In this document: one piece after another, positions 1 to 6,454 of the stretch
Position numbering within the stretch: the first letter of the stretch is position 1
Layout: the number at the start of each line of letters is the position of its first letter
Source: JAXDBW01 sp034678405
GTDB lineage: Bacteria > Patescibacteriota > Patescibacteriia > UBA10025 > JAHIVO01
NCBI GenBank assembly: GCA_034678405.1
Contig: JAXDBW010000025.1
Span: 1 to 17,534, forward strand
Reading direction: 5' to 3'
DNA length: 17,534 bases
The notes under the pieces: generated by a model
The model's database searches: none
Told to the model about the DNA's origin: nothing
What the model saw: the letters and a program-made list of their open reading frames with translations, nothing else
Made by a program: the position numbers and the translations under genes

Positions 1-219
1 ATCGACCTTCCCTGGAAATACGAGACAAGCAAGTGGTTTTGGCAGGACAACGCCGATGACCAGGCCAAAGAGGATTTACTGCGTGGTGATGGCATCCACT
101 ATGTGTGGTTTGGGCGCAAAGAACAAGAACTCGGATCATATGATCCGAGTCAGCACGACTATCTCCGAGAGGTGTATCACAATCCGGCGGTAACAATTTA
201 TGCCGTCATTCCAGAGTAA
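1..219 (+). CDS. C-terminal end of a probable membrane glycosyltransferase (partial)
   Basis: Frame 1 is open from the window edge to a TAA at 217-219, giving 72 residues and no start codon in view. The piece is soluble and aromatic-rich, with a Y-V-W-F-G-R-K-E-Q-E-L segment followed by L-R-E-V-Y and a beta-like V-T-I-Y-A-V-I-P-E end. This pattern resembles the extracytoplasmic C-terminal end of large multi-helix GT-C-like membrane proteins, in which a 'Y-V-x-x-G-x-x-E' strand and a closing 'V-x-I-Y' strand are common. The family call is therefore inferred from the tail only. It runs convergently into the DUF2079 gene and overlaps its last codons by 14 bases, so the two are probably separate transcripts. 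A 22-base perfect palindrome (129-150) lies inside it. I cannot say which sugar or lipid it handles. Confidence 0.55.
   Translation: MDLPWKYETSKWFWQDNADDQAKEDLLRGDGIHYVWFGRKEQELGSYDPSQHDYLREVYHNPAVTIYAVIPE
129..150. repeat. 22-bp perfect palindrome inside coding sequence
   Basis: ACTCGGATCAT is followed directly by its exact reverse complement, giving 11 + 11 bases with no spacer. It lies in the reading frame of the partial glycosyltransferase gene and codes for a stretch around L-G-S-Y-D-P. It could form a cruciform or be a protein-binding dyad; no T-tract follows, so it is not a terminator. Confidence 0.8.
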
Positions 220-2185
220 GTGGAATGATGGGGCCGAGCGGATCACTCTCAGAAATATGTACGCTCGTGGAGCGCAGCGCATCCAGGGTCATATAGCCTT
301 GGAGTGAGACGACTTGGAATTGGAGGGTGTAATCACTGAGCGGGAACTCATCGGGGATGACAAACCAATAGTTTGTCTGAACCAACTGTCCCACCGTCCA
401 ACTACTCGTGGGCCAGAGCCCATAGCCGAGTGGGTAATATTTGTGATAGGTGATGCTCCCGTCCGTCGCCGCGAGCTGCAGTTCCAGCATATAGTCTTCA
501 GAGAGGTCCTGCTGTGGGAGCCAGTAGAAGGTCAGGGGTACGAGCTGCCCATGCTTGACCTCTGGGGTGTAGTCACTGCTACGTTGCCACGCCATCAGTG
601 TGAGGGAGTTGTCGAGCGAGATGCTGGTCATCGTTGCGCGTGTATCAGGGGTTGCGTCGAGGGTATAGAGTGTAATGTTCGACTCAGATCCTGGGCCATA
701 CTGGACCATACTATCAGCGACGCTGATAGGCACGAGGTTATTTCCATCAATCAGTGTACGGATTCGCTTGGCACCAGTCTCATAGTACCGATCATACGAT
801 AGGATTCCCTGGGCCTGGACTTGGTACACCAGGAAGTCCGTCGCATCAAATATCACACTGGTAATCGGCCGCGGAATATCAAGCGGCACCTCAGAATACT
901 GACGATGTCCAAGGAAGGCATAATGCAAAGAATATATACGGTCGCGGTTCGCCAGCTGCGGCAGTACATCAAACCCTGCCACTACTGGCTCTGCGGGCGC
1001 GACTGTATCAACCATGGCTTGTTTTATGCCAATCTGCGCGGGGTATTCTCGATTAATGCCCGGCTGCGAGTAGAGAGCTGAGATGGGACTCAGAGTCACA
1101 AATGAATACGCAATAGCGGCAATCAGCAGCACAGCGGGCAACGGCTTCAGCTGCTGGAGCCAGTGGAGCGCCTGCTGCTGCCAGGCATTCTGTTTACTCA
1201 GCGCAAAGACGAGCGCAATAAATATAAATGGGATGAGCAGACTTGTGTAGTGCGTTTCGAGATTAATCGTGGCACTAAAAGGGGCGAGGAATAGCTGGAG
1301 CGCCACCAAGGCAATGGGGATGTAATATTTCCAGCGCAAGAGCGGCAGGCCCGCCAGCGGCAGGGTCAGCCCCAGGATGAGGAGGAGGTTATTGAAACTC
1401 ACAATCTGTCCCAGCGGCAGCCAGGGTTTGGTGATCACTGTTTTCAGTATCTCACCAGGCGTGTCGCCGAGCCACGAATACAGTGCCACAAATTTATAGC
1501 CACCCGATTGATTAAGATAGCCAGTTATTTTCATCGCGGTGATGAACCACGCTCCGCCGACGATAATAGGGGTCAGTATCCATTTCCATGATCGTCGCTC
1601 AATCAGCGCGAGTATACCAAACATGGTGACCACGAGCGCGACATCCTCACGAACAGTGAGCGTGAGGAGCATGACGAGAACAAATGGAAAAAATTTCTTC
1701 GAGTAGTAGAGATAGAAGAGCCACAGGAGTAGCGGGATGGCAAAGGGGAGGATGTGGAATTCGAAGAAGGAGATATTGAAGAGCATGGGGTACAGAGCAT
1801 ACATGCCGACGACAATCCAACTCCAGCGCGCGCTGAGTATCTTCCGAGCAAGGAACCACAGCGGGATTATACCGAGGGCGATACCGAGCGCCTGCAGGAT
1901 GAGCAATATCTCTGGACTCGGCCACAGTTTAAAGAGCGGCGCCAGTACCAGGATAAATAATTCAAAGTGATCCCCGAGATAGCTATGAGGGTGGATTGTA
2001 AACTGGAAGAGATCACCCTGTGCAGTGTCGTGGAATACTTGGGTATAGATACCCAAATCAATAGCATCAAAGCCGAAATGGTGCAGTTTACTGATGGTGG
2101 CGACGCTCACGATGCCGGTCCAGAGAACCACGCATCCGAGGAGTAGCCAGAGTGCGCGGGATGAGTGTGTTTTTTGTCTAAGCAT
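206..2185 (-). CDS. DUF2079 family multi-helix membrane protein
   Basis: The product has 659 residues from the ATG at 2185. A longer frame opens at 2233, but that start lies inside the upstream terminator, and 2185 sits six bases behind a TACAAT -10 element. The N-terminal half has about nine to ten hydrophobic helices. Between helices 1 and 2 is the motif F-D-A-I-D-L-G-I-Y-T-Q, followed by G-D-H-F-E-L and later F-E-F-H and V-R-E-D-V-A-L, the signature positions of DUF2079. That family is uncharacterised but related to GT-C glycosyltransferases such as ArnT. The last 270 residues or so are soluble, ending in a beta-sandwich-like region (T-F-Y-W-L-P, Y-P-L-G-Y-G-L-W-P-T, S-D-Y-T-L-Q) often seen on such enzymes and presumably outside the membrane. 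Transfer of a sugar from a lipid carrier is inferred; substrate unknown. Confidence 0.8.
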   Translation of the reverse strand: MLRQKTHSSRALWLLLGCVVLWTGIVSVATISKLHHFGFDAIDLGIYTQVFHDTAQGDLFQFTIHPHSYLGDHFELFILVLAPLFKLWPSPEILLILQALGIALGIIPLWFLARKILSARWSWIVVGMYALYPMLFNISFFEFHILPFAIPLLLWLFYLYYSKKFFPFVLVMLLTLTVREDVALVVTMFGILALIERRSWKWILTPIIVGGAWFITAMKITGYLNQSGGYKFVALYSWLGDTPGEILKTVITKPWLPLGQIVSFNNLLLILGLTLPLAGLPLLRWKYYIPIALVALQLFLAPFSATINLETHYTSLLIPFIFIALVFALSKQNAWQQQALHWLQQLKPLPAVLLIAAIAYSFVTLSPISALYSQPGINREYPAQIGIKQAMVDTVAPAEPVVAGFDVLPQLANRDRIYSLHYAFLGHRQYSEVPLDIPRPITSVIFDATDFLVYQVQAQGILSYDRYYETGAKRIRTLIDGNNLVPISVADSMVQYGPGSESNITLYTLDATPDTRATMTSISLDNSLTLMAWQRSSDYTPEVKHGQLVPLTFYWLPQQDLSEDYMLELQLAATDGSITYHKYYPLGYGLWPTSSWTVGQLVQTNYWFVIPDEFPLSDYTLQFQVVSLQGYMTLDALRSTSVHISESDPLGPIIPLTLE

Positions 2186-2191
2186 ACAGGT

Positions 2192-2220
2192 ATTGTAGCG
2201 TGCTGTGCACGTAAAAACAA
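2192..2220 (-). promoter_or_regulatory. Promoter of the DUF2079 gene, leaderless layout
   Basis: On the minus strand TTGTTT (2215-2220) is separated by 17 bases from TACAAT (2192-2197). Six bases (2186-2191) separate the -10 from the ATG at 2185, so transcription would start at about the A of the start codon. No Shine-Dalgarno sequence is present. The -35 hexamer lies over the foot and T-tract of the preceding gene's terminator. Confidence 0.55.
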
Positions 2221-2248
2221 ACCAGCCCCTCATACAGGGGCTGGTTTG
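2211..2248 (-). terminator. Intrinsic terminator of the pilin gene cluster
   Basis: The bases 2218-2229 and 2237-2248 pair perfectly (12 bp, G+C-rich core CCAGCCCC/GGGGCTGG) around a 7-base loop. On the minus strand the stem is followed by TTTTT (2217-2213). It lies 22 bases past the stop codon of the last pilin-like gene, so it ends that transcript. It also insulates the promoter of the DUF2079 gene, which begins inside it. Confidence 0.9.
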
Positions 2249-2270
2249 GTTGGTTCCTCCCGAACTATAG

Positions 2271-2624
2271 TTAGTTCGTCAGGTCATTCGTCTGAGAGAC
2301 GACGAAGATTACGATTGCCCAAGCGAGCAAGACGATAATCAAACCAATAACGGCGGCTGAGATGACCTTCTTGGCTGAGGCAACTTTTTCTTCGTTACCA
2401 CCAGCGGTGATCCACTGGAAGCCACCGATTAAGATCATAATAACGGCGATCAGGCCGAGGAATCCGAGAACCCACTGGACAACATTAATCACAGTTGATT
2501 CGAGGTCGGCGGTACCGAGACCAAAGGTAGAACCTAAGGTGCTGGACACGTTAACCTGAGCTGAAGCAACTGCTGGGAGAGCCAGAATAGCTACGAGTGC
2601 TAATGCGGTTGTAAATTTTTTCAT
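2271..2624 (-). CDS. Exported VirB2/TrbC-like pilin-type protein
   Basis: This is a small protein of 117 residues from the ATG at 2624. A GTG at 2636 would add four residues but is itself part of an excellent ribosome binding site, so the ATG is preferred. Residues 1-23 are a signal peptide (M-K-K start, hydrophobic core, A-S-A-Q cleavage site). The mature part has two hydrophobic helices joined by a short charged loop with I-T-A-G-G-N-E-E-K-V-x-x-A-K-K. That loop between two helices, after a cleaved signal, is the layout of VirB2/TrbC pilins and of the T4SS-pilin-like family widespread in CPR genomes. It is the last and shortest of three such genes in a row and the only one with two strong promoters, a strong ribosome binding site and a terminator, so it is probably the major subunit. 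A role in a surface filament or a membrane channel is inferred. Confidence 0.8.
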   Translation of the reverse strand: MKKFTTALALVAILALPAVASAQVNVSSTLGSTFGLGTADLESTVINVVQWVLGFLGLIAVIMILIGGFQWITAGGNEEKVASAKKVISAAVIGLIIVLLAWAIVIFVVSQTNDLTN

Positions 2625-2631
2625 TGTGATA

Positions 2632-2645
2632 TTCACCCCCTTTCG
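2632..2645 (-). promoter_or_regulatory. Strong ribosome binding site that fixes the pilin start
   Basis: On the minus strand the stretch AAGGGGGTGA precedes the ATG at 2624. It matches nine of ten positions of the ideal anti-16S sequence AAGGAGGTGA, with suitable spacing. The alternative GTG start at 2636 lies inside it and is therefore unlikely. Confidence 0.75.
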
Positions 2646-2662
2646 TTTAAGAAAGATATTTA

Positions 2663-2691
2663 TTTATAGCGGAAAATGTACTCTCTGTCAA
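2663..2691 (-). promoter_or_regulatory. Proximal sigma-70-type promoter of the pilin gene
   Basis: On the minus strand TTGACA (2686-2691) is followed after exactly 17 bases by TATAAA (2663-2668). Eleven of twelve hexamer positions match consensus. Transcription would start near 2656, leaving a leader of about 32 bases with a strong ribosome binding site. Confidence 0.85.
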
Positions 2692-2703
2692 GATGATGGC
2701 CCT

Positions 2704-2732
2704 ATTATACACTGATTTGGCCGAAATGTCAA
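2704..2732 (-). promoter_or_regulatory. Distal sigma-70-type promoter of the pilin gene, full consensus
   Basis: On the minus strand TTGACA (2727-2732) is followed after exactly 17 bases by TATAAT (2704-2709), matching consensus at all twelve positions. It begins directly after the stop codon of the preceding pilin-like gene and lies 41 bases upstream of the proximal promoter, with the same spacing. Confidence 0.88.
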
Positions 2733-2733
2733 A

Positions 2734-3135
2734 CTAGTTCCCGAATCCTTTTTTCACTTCCTCGAAAATAAACTTCAATATCGAATAGCTTAAGGTAATA
2801 ACTAGAATGCCCAATGTTGCCCAGACGAGCGTATCCTTAGCTTTTTTGATGCGCTCAGGATTGCCCGCTGAAATGAGCAATTCAAATCCACCCAGGATAA
2901 ACATGAAGAGGGCGAAGATATCTACAGCCGCGAGGGCGATCTGCATCACCCTGAGCATGACATCGAGCAGATTGACCGGCTTTCCTTCAGTATTATTACC
3001 GATGGGATTAGGAAGCGTGGGGCTATTGGTGTTGCTATTTTGCGCTAGCGCCGAAGGGGCGGGGAGCACATACGATACCCCGAGCACGCTCGTGAGGATG
3101 ACGAGAATGATGAATGATTTTAGTATAGTGTTCAT
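2734..3135 (-). CDS. Exported VirB2/TrbC-like pilin-type protein, middle paralogue
   Basis: The product has 133 residues. A signal peptide ends at about residue 32 (S-A-L-A-Q). It is followed by a polar, Asn- and Pro-rich segment of some 20 residues (N-S-N-T-N-S-P-T-L-P-N-P), then two hydrophobic helices linked by G-G-F-E-L-L-I-S-A-G-N-P-E-R-I-K-K-A-K. The linker aligns by eye with those of the two neighbouring genes (G-F, then I-x-[SA]-x-G-N-x-E-[KR]), so the three are paralogues. The tail F-E-E-V-K-K-G-F-G-N is short and charged. It starts 43 bases after the stop of the cysteine-rich paralogue. There is no ribosome binding site, but a TATAAT (3148-3153) stands 12 bases before the ATG, so it may have its own near-leaderless transcript in addition to read-through. 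A role as a minor subunit of the same surface structure is inferred. Confidence 0.75.
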   Translation of the reverse strand: MNTILKSFIILVILTSVLGVSYVLPAPSALAQNSNTNSPTLPNPIGNNTEGKPVNLLDVMLRVMQIALAAVDIFALFMFILGGFELLISAGNPERIKKAKDTLVWATLGILVITLSYSILKFIFEEVKKGFGN

Positions 3136-3147
3136 ATGAATATATAT

Positions 3148-3153
3148 ATTATA
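3148..3153 (-). promoter_or_regulatory. Candidate -10 element before the middle pilin gene
   Basis: TATAAT on the minus strand lies 12 bases upstream of the ATG at 3135. No convincing -35 hexamer is found at 16-18 bases. The surrounding gap also holds an imperfect dyad, AACCTA with TAGGTT, around a 16-base spacer. The promoter call is tentative. Confidence 0.4.
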
Positions 3154-3178
3154 ACCTAGCGATAGGCGGAATCATAGG

Positions 3179-4024
3179 TTATGGCTGAGCTTGGTTGCCA
3201 ATCGTTTCACATCGGGTGAGCGTATTGCAATTATTAGGGTTATTAAGTGTTTTTGGCCACTGCAGACAGCCGGTACCGCCTTCACCAGATTCATATGAAC
3301 CGGTGGCAGGGTAGTAACACGTCTTGTCAGTCGCATCGCGCGGTACGCAGCACCCTTGTTGGTAGTTCTGGCATTGCGTGACATCATCACAGTACTGCTG
3401 CTCTCCCTGAAAAAAGGTTTGGATGTCGACATTGTACTCCGTTTTGATAGCCACGGGCAGACCTATACATTCAGTTTTTAAGTTTTCTACACATCCGACG
3501 CCAGCCGTGCTCAGTGCATCGGTTACGACACAGCAGCCGACCGACGGTGGGCGATCCTCGATAGTCCCGCCGCCCCACCAGTCACGAGAGAATGGTGTAT
3601 TGGGAAATAATTTTTGATTGCCCGTGAGTAGAAATACAATAAAATAGGACCAGGTCCAGGCGAGGATAGTGACGATCAGTACGCCGATGACGATTGAGCT
3701 AATCATTTTTTTGCCGCCCTGAATTTTTTCCGGATTACCACCCGACTGGATCAAATTAAATCCGGCCCAGATCATCATAATCATTGACAGGTAGGGCAGC
3801 ACTTTCATCCCGACGATAGCGAGATTGACGAAGAGCTGAACAAATGAATTCAGGTCACATTGTTTTTCGCTGTTGCTCCCGCGGCACTCAGGCGGGATGA
3901 TGACCCAATTTTCTTGGTATTCGTATTCTTGGGCATGGGCGACCAGAGGCATGGCCATGCTACTGAATAGTGTCAGGGCAACGATTGAGATAAAGAATAG
4001 TGAAAGCGTGCGAACGCGGGGCAT
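3179..4024 (-). CDS. Exported pilin-like protein with a cysteine-rich outer domain
   Basis: The protein has 281 residues from the ATG at 4024, chosen because it has an AAGGA site ten bases upstream and lies four bases after the preceding stop; a longer frame to 4069 overlaps that gene. A signal peptide ends near residue 32 (A-H-A-Q). Two hydrophobic helices follow at about 60-88 and 108-133, joined by G-F-N-L-I-Q-S-G-G-N-P-E-K-I-x-x-G-K-K, as in the two downstream paralogues. Unlike them it carries a tail of about 145 residues with twelve cysteines, including two C-C pairs (V-G-C-C-V-V and Q-G-C-C-V-P) and C-x5-C spacings. Two more cysteines precede helix 1. By the usual VirB2 topology both flanks face outwards, where the cysteines would form disulfides. 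It could be a tip, anchor or receptor subunit. Function is inferred; the fold of the tail is not recognised. Confidence 0.75.
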   Translation of the reverse strand: MPRVRTLSLFFISIVALTLFSSMAMPLVAHAQEYEYQENWVIIPPECRGSNSEKQCDLNSFVQLFVNLAIVGMKVLPYLSMIMMIWAGFNLIQSGGNPEKIQGGKKMISSIVIGVLIVTILAWTWSYFIVFLLTGNQKLFPNTPFSRDWWGGGTIEDRPPSVGCCVVTDALSTAGVGCVENLKTECIGLPVAIKTEYNVDIQTFFQGEQQYCDDVTQCQNYQQGCCVPRDATDKTCYYPATGSYESGEGGTGCLQWPKTLNNPNNCNTLTRCETIGNQAQP

Positions 4025-4028
4025 ACGG

Positions 4029-5408
4029 TTAATATCCTTGTTGAATAGTATTGGCAGCTGTTTGCACATACTGCGTCAAATTATTCGGGTCAGTGAGGGC
4101 ACTTTCGATCATTGCCGTAAATGCTTCCTCCATTGTGTCCGGATTTTTCCCATGGAACCAACTTTTTGCAGTCAGCGCCTGTTGGGCCAGCAGGGCTAGA
4201 TCCGGATCGTTCAGCTGCTCCTGCAGGACGCTCCGGACCGGGCTGATCTGATTGGTACCAGCCAGGTATCCTTTCAGCCGGCTGGGGTTGCTGGCAAACT
4301 GAATAAAATTCCACGCTTCATTAGCGCGTTTTGACTGCTTGGCCACGGTATACACGTTATAGTTAGCAAAGGTCACATTGGTGTCAGGATTGACCTGGGG
4401 TACCGGCGCGATGCCATAATCCACGCCGCGGTTTTTTGATTTGATTTCTGGCTCATTAAATCGATAGCCAATTAAGAATGCGAGCTCTCCTTGGGCAAAC
4501 TGGTCAATGGCGCTTGGCTGTTCGGCGTTCCAGGTATAGACGGATTTTTGGGGGTTAGCAAAATCAGTATAAAAACGAAGCGCCTCTGCACCAGGGAAGT
4601 ATGTCCCATCAGAAGCAGACGGCCGGGAAAACGTGATGGTATTGCCCACCGCCATGGTGGTGCCATTTTGCAGCATGAGGAGGGTTAGGATATCGACCGG
4701 ACGAGGAATGTTATCGATGGTGCCCAGAGCGGCAGCTGCACGGACGATGTTCTGTTGGTCATCGACAAGCGCGAGACGAGAGACCACGTTTGTGAAATCG
4801 TTCCAGGTAACCGGTGGTTGGATAAGAGATGCTTGATTGAGCAACTCGCGGTTATAGTACATAACGAGCGTATCAATACCAAATGGCAAGCCCCAGATGG
4901 CCCCGTCAATGATGACATCATCATAGACGAGGTCGATGTAGTTACGCCGTAGGTCACTGGCCGAGAGGGAAGTGTCTGTTTTATATTCGATGACGGTTTC
5001 AGTTTTAAACAAGGCTTTCTTCGTCGAGTAGTATGCAACCTTTGTTGTCTTGGGGACCGGCGTGATGAAATCAGTTTTATATTTTTTTATCCAGGTCGAC
5101 GGCAGCGCATAAATATCCGGTCCGGTATTGGTGGCCCAGGCCTTCAGAAGTGCATCTTCGTACTCTTCGTAGCGTAGCTTGCGGTAGCTAATCTTTATAT
5201 AGGGGTGGGACCGAGAATACGCACTGAAGAGGGCGCTCAGATCTGAGGTATCATCCCAGACGCCCCATACCGTTAGGGTTACCGGCGTAGGGGTCGGCGT
5301 GCTTCCCGAGCTAATCACAATAAATACAATACCCAGCACAACTGCCGCGAGGAAACCGAAGAGAGCGAGAATGAGAATTTTTGACACGCCGGACTGCGAA
5401 TGAAACAT
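4029..5408 (-). CDS. Membrane-anchored extracellular solute-binding protein, family 1
   Basis: The product has 459 residues. Residues 8-33 form an uncleaved hydrophobic anchor, followed by a T-P-T-P-T-P linker and then a two-lobed binding-protein domain. The domain starts with L-T-V-W-G-V-W-D-D and continues with S-H-P-Y-I-K-I-S-Y, G-P-D-I-Y-A-L-P, I-W-G-L-P-F-G-I-D-T-L-V-M-Y-Y-N and W-N-D-F, the landmark segments of family 1 (maltose/multiple-sugar type) binding proteins. There is no lipobox cysteine. No permease or ATPase for an importer of this kind lies nearby; the only ABC genes in the window look like an exporter. It begins two bases after the galU stop and ends four bases before the cysteine-rich pilin gene, so all three are probably co-transcribed. 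The ligand is unknown; a carbohydrate is likely by family. A receptor or capture role rather than classical import is possible. Confidence 0.85.
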   Translation of the reverse strand: MFHSQSGVSKILILALFGFLAAVVLGIVFIVISSGSTPTPTPVTLTVWGVWDDTSDLSALFSAYSRSHPYIKISYRKLRYEEYEDALLKAWATNTGPDIYALPSTWIKKYKTDFITPVPKTTKVAYYSTKKALFKTETVIEYKTDTSLSASDLRRNYIDLVYDDVIIDGAIWGLPFGIDTLVMYYNRELLNQASLIQPPVTWNDFTNVVSRLALVDDQQNIVRAAAALGTIDNIPRPVDILTLLMLQNGTTMAVGNTITFSRPSASDGTYFPGAEALRFYTDFANPQKSVYTWNAEQPSAIDQFAQGELAFLIGYRFNEPEIKSKNRGVDYGIAPVPQVNPDTNVTFANYNVYTVAKQSKRANEAWNFIQFASNPSRLKGYLAGTNQISPVRSVLQEQLNDPDLALLAQQALTAKSWFHGKNPDTMEEAFTAMIESALTDPNNLTQYVQTAANTIQQGY

Positions 5409-5410
5409 GG

Positions 5411-6283
5411 TTATTGCACTTTACGTTTGAGATATTCTCGAAGCTCTTCTTTCAGATCGTCACGTTGCAAAGCAAAATCGATGTTGGCCTTGAGATATTC
5501 GAGCTTGCTCCCCGTATCATAATAGGTGCCATTTTGGATCTCGCAGGCATAGACCTCTTCTTCCTTCATGAGCGCATTGATCGCGTCAATCAGCCAGAGC
5601 TCACCATCTTTACCGGGCTTGATAGCGTTTAGGTGTTTGAGAATGGTCGGGGTAAAGACATACCCGCCGAGCAAGCCAAGGTTTGAGGGGGCATTATTGG
5701 CGTCCGGCTTCTCAATTATTGATTTAATATTGAAAATATTGTCACTCACCGGGTCAATATCAGCAATACCATACCGGTTGACCCGATCCTCGGGTACGCG
5801 ACAGGCACTGATGACTGTTTTGTGATACTCTTCGAATGCGTCAATCAACTGTTTGAGGCGTGGCGGCTCACTGTGAATAAACTCATCGCCCCACAGGACG
5901 GCAAACGGCTCGTCTTCACCGATGACGTGCTGTGCCGACAAGACTGGTGTGGCATTGCCGTAGGGACCTTTTTGTCGGACATAGATAAAGTTAGCCATGC
6001 TGGCAATTTTTCTGATTTCTTCGAGCTTTTCGGTTTTCCCCGATTCCTTGAGCTGTTTTTCTAGTTCATTAGAATAATCAAAATGATCCTCGAGGGAGCG
6101 TTTTTGCCAACTGGTAACGATAATGACATCGGTGATGCCCGCCGCGACCGCCTCTTCGACGACGTACTGGATCACGGGCTTATCAACGATGGGCAGCATC
6201 TCCTTTGGCTGCGCCTTGGTCACCGGCAAAAAGCGCGTGCCGAAGCCCGCTGCGGGAATAATAACTTTCGTTACTTTTTTCAT
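5411..6283 (-). CDS. galU: UTP-glucose-1-phosphate uridylyltransferase
   Basis: GalU makes UDP-glucose from UTP and glucose-1-phosphate in the cytoplasm, feeding glycan and glycolipid synthesis. The protein has 290 residues, the normal length. The nucleotide-binding start is clear: I-P-A-A-G-F-G-T-R-F-L-P-V-T-K, then P-K-E-M-L-P at 26-31. Further family landmarks are Y-V-V-E-E-A, F-A-V-L-W-G-D-E, R-Y-G-I-A-D, I-I-E-K-P, G-L-L-G-G-Y-V-F and Y-Y-D-T-G-S-K-L-E-Y-L-K-A near the end. The usual G-D-D is G-D-E here. It is the first gene of the galU, binding protein, cysteine-rich pilin string, with an extended -10 promoter upstream. Its place with surface genes suggests it supplies UDP-sugar for glycosylating envelope components, which is inference. 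Confidence 0.95.
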   Translation of the reverse strand: MKKVTKVIIPAAGFGTRFLPVTKAQPKEMLPIVDKPVIQYVVEEAVAAGITDVIIVTSWQKRSLEDHFDYSNELEKQLKESGKTEKLEEIRKIASMANFIYVRQKGPYGNATPVLSAQHVIGEDEPFAVLWGDEFIHSEPPRLKQLIDAFEEYHKTVISACRVPEDRVNRYGIADIDPVSDNIFNIKSIIEKPDANNAPSNLGLLGGYVFTPTILKHLNAIKPGKDGELWLIDAINALMKEEEVYACEIQNGTYYDTGSKLEYLKANIDFALQRDDLKEELREYLKRKVQ

Positions 6284-6314
6284 CAGATGTTTTTTGTGTT
6301 AGTGTTCATGGATT

Positions 6315-6343
6315 ATTATATCATAAAATGACCAAATTGTACA
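6315..6343 (-). promoter_or_regulatory. Promoter of galU and the envelope cluster
   Basis: On the minus strand TGTACA (6338-6343) is followed after 17 bases by TATAAT (6315-6320), preceded by TG one base away, which makes an extended -10. It lies 31 bases before the galU ATG. No Shine-Dalgarno sequence is visible in the leader. Confidence 0.75.
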
Positions 6344-6366
6344 TGGCCGCTGTATTTTTTATGTAT

Positions 6367-6453
6367 TTAGCGCAGCAGTGAGACTGCTATAGCCACGAGC
6401 AATCCAAGCGCTAGGATCACGATGATGAGATTGATGATTGTTGCTCGCTGCAT
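6367..6453 (-). CDS. 28-residue single-helix membrane peptide
   Basis: An ATG at 6453 follows the stop of the PLP enzyme gene after one base and leads to a TAA at 6367-6369. The peptide starts M-Q-R-A-T-I-I-N and is then almost wholly hydrophobic, ending in S-L-L-R, so it reads as one transmembrane helix capped by a positive residue at each end. There is no separate ribosome binding site, so translation would depend on ribosomes finishing the gene before it. Similar tiny tail peptides are known as regulators or stabilisers of membrane complexes, but no family is recognised here. It may equally be an untranslated coincidence; the hydrophobic composition and the tight junction are the only support. 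A longer frame in phase with it runs back over the PLP gene and is a shadow. Confidence 0.4.
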   Translation of the reverse strand: MQRATIINLIIVILALGLLVAIAVSLLR

Positions 6454-6454
6454 A

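Noticed and set aside
314..1081. Plus-strand frames of 162 and 86 codons opposite the DUF2079 gene
   Set aside because: They are antisense to a clearly coding frame, have no signals or recognisable domains, and look like shadow frames.
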